Origin: Hyphomicrobiales bacterium
GTDB lineage: Bacteria; Pseudomonadota; Alphaproteobacteria; Rhizobiales; Aestuariivirgaceae
Direction of reading: 5' to 3'
Length of the DNA: 64,000 nucleotides
Assembly (NCBI GenBank): GCA_025363755.1
Contig: JANYLQ010000026.1
Coordinates: 30,959-94,958, forward strand
In this document: piece by piece, positions 58,043 through 64,000 of the stretch
Numbering within the stretch: the stretch's first letter is position 1
How the letters are laid out: the number at the start of each line of letters is the position of its first letter
Notes under the pieces: generated by a model
What the model saw: the letters and a program-made list of their open reading frames with translations, nothing else
Told to the model about the DNA's origin: nothing
Database searches by the model: none
Position numbers and translations under genes: made by a program

Positions 58043-58142
58043 ATGGCAGTTGCCTCTTTGCTTGAAATGTTCACGCCAGTTAAGATCGGTTCCTTAGAGG
58101 CCAAAACAGAAATATTCAAGCGGCAGATAAACAGTGCAGCGA

Positions 58143-59108
58143 TCAAGTTGGTTTGTCACGAACCGCCAAGCGTGATTGTAAAATCACGACAAAAAGCAGA
58201 AACAATCCGCGGATCACTGATTGCCAATAGGCCGAAAGCGATATCCAGCCCAACCCATTCTCAAAGTTCAACACATTGAAAATCAATCCGAGTAGCAACA
58301 CGCCAGCCAAAGTAGCGCCAACCGAGCCCACGCCGCCGGTGAGCAATGTTCCACCGACCACAACAGATGCAATCGCAAACAGCTCCCAGCCAACGCCTTC
58401 AATGGGTTGGCCCGCTCCAAATTGCGAAGCGAGGATGACGCCGGCCAAGCCCGAAAGCCCGCCGCTTAAAACATAAACCATGAATTTAACGCGGTCGACG
58501 GGAAGCCCCATCATCCGGCTTGCATCTTCATTGCCGCCAATAGCCAAAACAGAACGGCCCGTGCTGGTGAAGTTGAGAACGATAGAACCAATCGCATAAG
58601 CCGCAACAGCGATAATAGCGGGAATAGGAATGTTGAAAATGTCACCTTGGCCCAAATTGACAAATGTTCCGTCATAAGAAACTGAAACAGTTTGGTCATG
58701 TGCCAGCAGCAACGCCGTTCCATTGGCGGCCAACATTGTGGCAAGCGTCGCGATAAAGGGTAAGATGCGCAATTTAACAATCACAAAACCGTTGAGAATG
58801 CCAACGCACAGGCCAGCGGCAATCCCCACAAGCGACCCAACCAACATGCCTTGATCACTGACCAAGGCGGATACCACGCTGCCCAATGCAGCTGTTGATC
58901 CAACAGAAAGGTCAATACCCCCTGCCATAATCACAAAGCACATTCCCAGTGCCACCAATGCAAACATGGAATTATAGCGCAGCACGGTTGATATATTGAA
59001 CAGGCCTAGAAAATTTTCATAACGCAGCCAGCCAAATAGAATGAGCAGGGCAAGCGCAATCAACACACCTTGGCTTGAAATCGCTGCGATAAGTGAGGTT
59101 TTTTTCAT
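58143..59108 (-). CDS. Sugar ABC transporter permease, second subunit (YjfF/RbsC-like)
   Basis: Inner-membrane permease of 321 residues with about nine helices. MFALVALGMCFVIMAGGIDLSVGSTAALG and the coupling loop GRSVLAIGGNEDASRMMGLPV are hallmarks of the ribose/galactofuranose permease family, and GVGWELFAIASVVVGGTLLTGGVGS follows. Last gene of a four-gene transporter operon. Two different permeases in one operon resemble the YtfT-YjfF pair. Confidence 0.9.
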   Translation of the reverse strand: MKKTSLIAAISSQGVLIALALLILFGWLRYENFLGLFNISTVLRYNSMFALVALGMCFVIMAGGIDLSVGSTAALGSVVSALVSDQGMLVGSLVGIAAGLCVGILNGFVIVKLRILPFIATLATMLAANGTALLLAHDQTVSVSYDGTFVNLGQGDIFNIPIPAIIAVAAYAIGSIVLNFTSTGRSVLAIGGNEDASRMMGLPVDRVKFMVYVLSGGLSGLAGVILASQFGAGQPIEGVGWELFAIASVVVGGTLLTGGVGSVGATLAGVLLLGLIFNVLNFENGLGWISLSAYWQSVIRGLFLLFVVILQSRLAVRDKPT

Positions 59109-59111
59109 GGC

Positions 59112-60107
59112 TCAAGTCCTCCCATGGCGTTGCAGCCAAACAGCAATGATGATGAGCGCAGCCTTCACAAGCTTGGCTACATCATCAGGCACACCGTTAG
59201 CTAGCAATGTGTAACGCACGAGTTGGATAATCAGGGCTCCGATCAGCGTGCCTGTCACAGTCGCCCGCCCGCCACTCAGCAGCGTGCCACCAACAGCCAC
59301 CGCGGCAATGGCATCAAGCTCCATGCCGAGGCCAACAAGATTGGCGTCACTCGATGAATTGATCGCAATCACCACAAGGCCCGCAATACCCGAACACAAG
59401 CCGCTGATGCAATAAACCCAGCGCTTCACGTTTGCCACAGGAACACCAGCAAGCCGTGCTGCGCGCTCATTGCCGCCAATGGCTAAAATCTGTCTTCCAA
59501 ACAATGACCGCTTTAAAATCCACGCAGTCAAGGCGACCAGCGCAATCATAATTACAACTTGAACCGGAACGCCAAACCAACGCCCAAGCCCAATCCATTG
59601 AAACTCACCTAATTTGAAGGGCTGCAAATTGCCGTTGGTGGAAACCTGCGCGATGCCGCGCCCGGCGATGAACAACACCAGCGTGGCAATGATCGGCTGA
59701 ATATGAAAGCGCGTAATCAACCATCCGTTAAACCAGCCAAACGCACCTGCCACCAAAATGGCAAGCACCATGCCCACTGCAACAGCGACGTGAATTTCAC
59801 CTATGTGAACAGCAGTGCCAAGAAAAATGAGCGGTGCAATCGCTCCAGATATTGCCATTAAAGATCCAACCGAAAGATCAATCCCGCCTGTGGCAATCAC
59901 CAATGTCATGCCAACGCCCACAATCACAATGGTAGCAACCTGCGTGAGATTGACGTTGAGCGTTTGAATTGAAATGAAATGGTTCGTAAAAATCACGTTG
60001 AACAACACCAACGCCAACAAAGCCAATAATGTTGAATATTTTGTGAGGAATCTCATGGTATCAAAGCGCGGTGATGTATTGAGGTTTGAGGGGGCAACAT
60101 CACTCAT
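59112..60107 (-). CDS. Sugar ABC transporter permease, first subunit (YtfT/RbsC-like)
   Basis: Inner-membrane permease of 331 residues. VGVGMTLVIATGGIDLSVGSLMAISGA, then GRQILAIGGNERAARLAGVPV and LGMELDAIAAVAVGGTLLSGG place it in the same family as its neighbour. The ATG overlaps the ATPase stop (ATGA) and the next gene starts after three bases, so the permeases are made together. Confidence 0.91.
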   Translation of the reverse strand: MSDVAPSNLNTSPRFDTMRFLTKYSTLLALLALVLFNVIFTNHFISIQTLNVNLTQVATIVIVGVGMTLVIATGGIDLSVGSLMAISGAIAPLIFLGTAVHIGEIHVAVAVGMVLAILVAGAFGWFNGWLITRFHIQPIIATLVLFIAGRGIAQVSTNGNLQPFKLGEFQWIGLGRWFGVPVQVVIMIALVALTAWILKRSLFGRQILAIGGNERAARLAGVPVANVKRWVYCISGLCSGIAGLVVIAINSSSDANLVGLGMELDAIAAVAVGGTLLSGGRATVTGTLIGALIIQLVRYTLLANGVPDDVAKLVKAALIIIAVWLQRHGRT

Positions 60108-61660
60108 GACGCGCTCCCCGAAGTGGCGTGATCTTCGTTACCATGCGCCATGGCCGCCATAACCGCAGCTTCGCTAATTTGCTTGCCTGCAAATTCAGCA
60201 ACGTTTCGACCTTCACGTAAAACAAAAACCCGGTCTGATCCTTCAATGACTTCTTCTAATTCAGATGATATCATCAACACGCCCAGCCCTTGTTCCGCAA
60301 GTTCCTTGATCAATGATTGGATCTCAGCCTTTGCACCCACATCAATGCCGCGCGTTGGTTCATCAAGAATGACCAGCTTGGGATTCATCGCAAGCCAACG
60401 TGCCAGCAAAACCTTTTGTTGGTTGCCGCCTGAAAGCTCACGAATTCTTTGTTCCGGGCCGCTGCACTTTACACCCAAACGCGCGATAAATTTTTCAACG
60501 ATGACGCGTTGTTTCTCCTCATCAACAATGCCAGCTTTGGTGATTTGCGGCATCAAAGCCAAAGTCAAATTTTCAGCCACTGACATATCTGGAATAATGC
60601 CTTCAAGCTTCCGGTCTTCTGACGAAAAACCTACGCCTTGAGCAATCGCATCAATGGGATGACGCGGGGCAAGGGGTTGGCCATCGAGCGACATCGTTCC
60701 ACTGCGCATTGCATCAGCGCCAAAAACCAATCGCGCCGTCTCCGTGCGGCCCGCTCCCAGCAAACCCGCAAATCCAACAATCTCGCCACTCTTTACGCTG
60801 AATGAAACATCTTGAACCATATGGCCAGCGCTGAGGCTTTTTGCTTCAAGAACAGTTTCGCCAATCTTGCCCTTGCGGTTGCCAAATGCTGTGGCACTTT
60901 TTGCAACCTGTGCCACATCGCGACCAAGCATGCTGGCCACCAGTTCAATTTTGCTGATTGATTTAATGTTTGCAACTTTCACAGTGCGGCCGTCACGCAT
61001 AATAGTGACGCGGTCACACACTTGGTAAAGCTCGTCTAGCTTATGGCTGACAAAGATGACCGAGATGCCTGATTGCTTGAGTTGACGAATAACATCAAAC
61101 AACACATTCACTTCACGCTCATCAAGCGATGAGGTAGGTTCATCCATGATAAACAATTTAGCTTTAAAACCAATGGCCCGCGCAATGGCAACCATTTGCT
61201 GGGTTGCAGTATTAAATTCGTAAAGCGGTTTGCGCACATCGATATTGATATTGAAACGTCTCATCAGGCCACGCGCTTCTTCGTGCATCGCGTTCCAATT
61301 CAAAAACCCATAGCGGCGTGACTCACGCCCCAAGCAGATATTTTCGGTTATCGACCGAAACGGAACCAGATTGATTTCTTGATAAATTGTGCTGATGCCC
61401 TTGGCCTGCGCATCATGCGGTGAGCGTGCTTCAAATGCTGCACCATCAAAATTAATCTCACCTGAATCACGGCTTACGTAACCTGTCAGAATTTTGATCA
61501 TTGTCGATTTGCCAGCACCGTTTTGGCCAATCAGCGCGTGAACTTCTCCAGCCGCGACTTCAAGCGAGGCCGAACTGAGAGCAGGAATGCCCGCAAATGC
61601 CTTGTTGATATTCTGCATTGAAAGCAGTGGGGTGTTATTTTGGGGAGCCTCTGAGACCAT
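60104..61660 (-). CDS. Sugar ABC transporter ATP-binding protein, two ATPase domains (YtfR-like)
   Basis: Protein of 518 residues from the ATG at 61660; a GTG four codons upstream is possible. First domain: GQNGAGKSTMIKILTGY, Walker B LFIMDEPTSSLDEREV. Second domain: GLLGAGRTETARLVFG, LSGGNQQKVLLARWL, VILDEPTRGIDVGAK. The architecture is that of RbsA/YtfR. It follows the binding-protein gene across a 169-base gap that holds a terminator-like hairpin. Confidence 0.93.
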   Translation of the reverse strand: MVSEAPQNNTPLLSMQNINKAFAGIPALSSASLEVAAGEVHALIGQNGAGKSTMIKILTGYVSRDSGEINFDGAAFEARSPHDAQAKGISTIYQEINLVPFRSITENICLGRESRRYGFLNWNAMHEEARGLMRRFNINIDVRKPLYEFNTATQQMVAIARAIGFKAKLFIMDEPTSSLDEREVNVLFDVIRQLKQSGISVIFVSHKLDELYQVCDRVTIMRDGRTVKVANIKSISKIELVASMLGRDVAQVAKSATAFGNRKGKIGETVLEAKSLSAGHMVQDVSFSVKSGEIVGFAGLLGAGRTETARLVFGADAMRSGTMSLDGQPLAPRHPIDAIAQGVGFSSEDRKLEGIIPDMSVAENLTLALMPQITKAGIVDEEKQRVIVEKFIARLGVKCSGPEQRIRELSGGNQQKVLLARWLAMNPKLVILDEPTRGIDVGAKAEIQSLIKELAEQGLGVLMISSELEEVIEGSDRVFVLREGRNVAEFAGKQISEAAVMAAMAHGNEDHATSGSAS

Positions 61661-61759
61661 TTTGCCTGCCACTTTTCAGAGTTTTATTGACGCCTCGTTC
61701 AGCCCTTTTGTCAAGTGGTGAACATGTCAAAACATTTAAGAAAGGAAATGCGCGTTCAC

Positions 61760-61800
61760 AAAAAGAGAGCCCAACTTTGGTTCACACAAAGCCGGGCTCT
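61760..61800 (-). terminator. Hairpin between the sugar-binding protein gene and its ATPase gene
   Basis: AGAGCCC (61766-61772) pairs with GGGCTCT (61794-61800), with an inner CTTTG/CAAAG pairing. On the minus strand the stem ends in a short T-rich stretch. Located 30 bases after the binding-protein stop, it probably attenuates transcription into the ATPase and permease genes. Confidence 0.8.
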
Positions 61801-61829
61801 TGGGGAGGAACGCGGTTACTTAACGACGA

Positions 61830-62810
61830 TCAATATGAATCTGCCATGCTGTCTTTGGCATTGCTGATATCATAAAAACGATCAGTGTTGGTCATCACAG
61901 GCGGAATGGCATCACCCTTGGCATAAGCCATCGCAGCAGCATAAGCTGCAGGGCCGAACTTTGGATTACATTCCACAGTAAAGGCCATCTTGCCGTCAAT
62001 GATCGCTTGCAAGCCATCTTTTTCGCCATCAATCGAGACGATGATAATGTCTTTGCCTGGAACCTTGCCAGCCGCTTCAATAGCCGAAATTGCACCAATG
62101 GCCATTTCGTCATTGTGAGCATAGATTATGTTTGCTTCAGGATGAGCTTGCAATAATGCTTCTGCAACCTGACGGCCTTTGTCGCGATTGAAATCGCCAG
62201 TCTGCGAGGCAACTATGGTAAGGCCCGGATTCTTTGCAATAACATCATCAAAGCCCTTCTTCCGATCATTGGCAGGAGATGAACCCGTTGATCCTTCAAG
62301 CTCTAAAATAATGCCCTTGCCACCAGTAATCTTGACCAGGTTTTCGCCGGCGGTTGTGCCTTCTTTCAAGAAGTCTGAACCGATGAACGTGACATAGTCA
62401 ACGCCGCCCTTAGCAAGTGTGGCATCAACTCCACGGTCAATCAGGAACAATGGAATGCCAGCTTTCTTGGCTGCCATAACGGCTGGAATCAAAGGCTTTT
62501 CTTCACGTGGCGACAAGAAAATTGCATCAACGCCTTGGGCGATCATGCTGTTCACGTCAGCCACTTGCTTTGCTGCTGAACCAGCAGCATCGGTATAAAC
62601 CAATTGCCAACCGAGTTTTTCAGCTTCAGCTTTCATGCTTGCAGTTTGTGCCAAACGCCAAGGGTTGTTGCTTTCAGTTTGGGCAAAGCCAACCTTATAG
62701 GTTTTCTTAACAGCGAGTTTTGGCAAGCCATCAGCCAATGCGCCGGTCGCAAAAGCACCAGCAAATGCCAGTGTCGAAATAAGCGCCGTACGGCGTGTCA
62801 TCAAAGTCAT
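61830..62810 (-). CDS. Sugar ABC transporter substrate-binding protein (YtfQ-like)
   Basis: Periplasmic protein of 326 residues. A signal peptide with an early RR pair (MTRRTALISTLAFAGAFATGALA) precedes two lobes. KVGFAQTESNNPWRLAQTASMKAEAEKLG, GVDAIFLSPREEKPLIPA, LIDRGVD, ELEGSTGSSPANDRKKGFDD and IIYAHNDEMAIGAISAIEAAG closely follow the YtfQ (galactofuranose-binding) pattern. GGGAG precedes the ATG. A pentose or hexose in furanose form is the expected ligand. Confidence 0.9.
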   Translation of the reverse strand: MTLMTRRTALISTLAFAGAFATGALADGLPKLAVKKTYKVGFAQTESNNPWRLAQTASMKAEAEKLGWQLVYTDAAGSAAKQVADVNSMIAQGVDAIFLSPREEKPLIPAVMAAKKAGIPLFLIDRGVDATLAKGGVDYVTFIGSDFLKEGTTAGENLVKITGGKGIILELEGSTGSSPANDRKKGFDDVIAKNPGLTIVASQTGDFNRDKGRQVAEALLQAHPEANIIYAHNDEMAIGAISAIEAAGKVPGKDIIIVSIDGEKDGLQAIIDGKMAFTVECNPKFGPAAYAAAMAYAKGDAIPPVMTNTDRFYDISNAKDSMADSY

Positions 62811-62867
62811 AATCTTACTCCCATTTTCCGTGCACGCGCTTGTTGGGGGGCCGCGTGTCTAAAAATA

Positions 62868-62896
62868 AGTAAAGAGCGAATGCAACATTCAGTCAA
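62868..62896 (-). promoter_or_regulatory. Predicted promoter of the YtfQ-like operon with a palindrome in its spacer
   Basis: On the minus strand TTGACT (62896-62891) and TTTACT (62873-62868) are 17 bases apart. The spacer contains an inverted repeat, GAATG-N3-CATTC (62878-62890), which a repressor could occupy. Another palindrome lies immediately upstream at 62896-62908. Confidence 0.5.
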
Positions 62897-62908
62897 CAAT
62901 TAAATTGT
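62896..62908. promoter_or_regulatory. Palindrome upstream of the predicted ytfQ-type promoter
   Basis: ACAATT-A-AATTGT is a perfect 13-base inverted repeat whose left edge touches the predicted -35 element on the minus strand. It could be an operator of a LacI- or GntR-type sugar regulator, or an activator site. The remaining intergenic DNA to 63298 (about 390 bases) is AT-rich, and I see no supported gene in it. Confidence 0.4.
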
Positions 62909-63298
62909 CATACAAATACTTTTGCATCGCAACATTTGCTGCGCCGCACTTGCTAACGATAAAACATGGAGTCGAACTTCGATGAGATTAGGTCAATCAA
63001 GCAGATTATTACCGAGAGTGCTGTTTGAAGAATTTATGGAATGAGAAAGTTGAAAATTTGGTGCCTGAAGAGGCATCGAATAAGCGTCATAAAATATTGA
63101 TTCTATTGATCGTTTTAAATATGATTTGGAAAGATACCAACATATCTACCAACAAATTTAAATTTGCGCCTGTCATTTTGATAGCTTCAGTTTGGCTTCT
63201 TTCGGGTCGAATTTTAATAAATCCACCTTTTACAATTATGCTATAAGTATTGCCTCTGCTTTTTCGATCAACATGACTCCGTCTTAAGATGGATTCAA

Positions 63299-64000
63299 CT
63301 ACTGCGTTTGGCGTATGGCAAGTTGGAGCTCATCCGCATAAATTTTGATCGGAATGCCGATTAAGGATTGAATGCAAACCGCCACCTGATCAGGCCCTAA
63401 GCTTGAACAAAATTCAGCAATGTCAGTGGTCTTTGCAGCTTCTTTTGTCCACAACGTTTTGCAATAGATGGTGTTATCTTCATAAAGATGCGGATTGGAT
63501 TTCTGAATGTAATTCACAAACATAATATAGAGTGAGTATTCTGAAAACATAATCGTTGACCCGATAGCCTCGTGCCAAGGTTGCCGATGCAATTCGAAGA
63601 GATAATCTTGCATTGCGACTGCCGTGGGTCGATGCCAAGTCACAATTGGATCTTTATAAAAGCATCTTGTTGCTTCATCGTGAGACAACCCTAACAATTT
63701 GATGCTATTACTTTTTAAACTACTCTCAAATTGCAACGAAGATTCAACCGAACTGAACCTAACTTGACCTCCACGTGCAAGCGAACCGATATCAAATGAC
63801 TTGAGAAAAAAAATATCAGAATCCAAAAATATCATCGCCTCTTGCTTGACATGAGAGGCCATCGAAATTTTAACAAACTGCTGCATTTGCCATCCAAAAA
63901 CCGCGCCGTGTTTCCAAGACCACCAAAGGCGGCCCAATCGCATGAACGGTACTTTGCCTATGTAATGCATGCCCCGGGGGAGGATTGTGGCTTTATCAAC
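63299..64000 (-). CDS. Glycosyltransferase-like protein (DUF6492-like), partial
   Basis: The frame is open to the window edge, so the N-terminus is outside; an ATG at 63970 is in frame but VDKATILPRG precedes it without a stop. The visible part of about 233 residues contains IFLDSDIFFLKSFD, a D-x-D motif typical of nucleotide-sugar-dependent glycosyltransferases, and RPTAVAMQDYLFELHRQPWHEAIG. It resembles DUF6492-type proteins found with polysaccharide genes; this assignment is tentative. The region is AT-richer than its neighbours, hinting at an accessory surface-polysaccharide locus continuing beyond 64 kb. Confidence 0.65.
   Translation of the reverse strand, partial: VDKATILPRGMHYIGKVPFMRLGRLWWSWKHGAVFGWQMQQFVKISMASHVKQEAMIFLDSDIFFLKSFDIGSLARGGQVRFSSVESSLQFESSLKSNSIKLLGLSHDEATRCFYKDPIVTWHRPTAVAMQDYLFELHRQPWHEAIGSTIMFSEYSLYIMFVNYIQKSNPHLYEDNTIYCKTLWTKEAAKTTDIAEFCSSLGPDQVAVCIQSLIGIPIKIYADELQLAIRQTQ

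Noticed and set aside
63025..63246. Open frame of 73 codons in the gap before the last gene
   Set aside because: AT-rich, no ribosome-binding site, no recognisable domain; probably chance.

Overview
The window looks like core chromosome of an alphaproteobacterium, most likely Hyphomicrobiales (Rhizobiales). The evidence is the ChvI-ChvG system joined to HprK, a mannose-type EIIA and HPr; a contiguous dnaA-dnaN-recF-gyrB block beside rpsT; the rnd-lptC-lptA-lptB / rpoN-hpf-ptsN array; RegB-RegA beside an SCO gene; and a ChoXWV choline transporter. Base composition is mid-GC, with clearly AT-richer patches around 7.1-8.8 kb, 36.3-36.6 kb and 62.9-64 kb. Genes are dense, often overlap by ATGA or TGATG, and several start with TTG.

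Layout. 1-3.9 kb: chvI (partial), chvG, hprK, EIIA, ptsH and an mmcB-like gene. 3.9-6.0 kb: a MarR regulator with a cysteine-rich tail coupled to msrA, then tRNA-Ser(GGA) and a Tat-type L,D-transpeptidase. 6.0-8.7 kb: a small accessory patch with a SagB-like flavin dehydrogenase, a 26-residue peptide gene just upstream of it, an unknown 103-residue protein and an XRE-like regulator. 8.8-11.4 kb: cioAB-type cytochrome bd with a 36-residue membrane subunit. 11.4-14.9 kb: an SDR divergent from a FAD oxidoreductase-DUF1365-DUF2177 operon. 15-20.2 kb: pckA, then sugar-acid genes (lactonase-like amidohydrolase, aldo/keto reductase, UxaA-type dehydratase) around a perfect 18-bp palindrome. 20.3-29.4 kb: a class A PBP, a fused MFS/spermidine synthase-like protein, a YgjP-type metallopeptidase, PHA depolymerase, and SCO divergent from regBA.

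29.5-36.9 kb: gyrB, recF, dnaN, dnaA, a candidate replication-origin region, and rpsT. 37-41.8 kb: a cupin, a Gfo/Idh/MocA oxidoreductase and choXWV. 41.8-50.2 kb: one long operon that imports nucleosides (BMP-type ABC transporter) and breaks them down (cdd, PNP, deoA, deoB). 50.4-58.0 kb: DUF1150, ptsN, hpf, rpoN, an inserted metC-paiB pair, lptB, lptA, lptC and rnd. 58.1-62.8 kb: a YtfQRT/YjfF-like sugar ABC transporter. The window ends in a partial glycosyltransferase-like gene.

Themes. Carbon supply and cell-state control dominate: two PTS branches (HprK/EIIA/HPr and PtsN), the ChvGI envelope/acid system, RegBA redox control with a bd oxidase, PckA, PHA breakdown and three ABC importers. 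In each of the three ABC operons an RNA hairpin lies directly after the binding-protein gene. A family of large palindromic intergenic elements occurs at least at 37.4 and 49.1 kb, with a similarly built one at 29.5 kb. The least explained part is the SagB-peptide patch at 6.0-8.7 kb, which could be a minimal peptide-modification locus. No CRISPR array, prophage or transposase was found.
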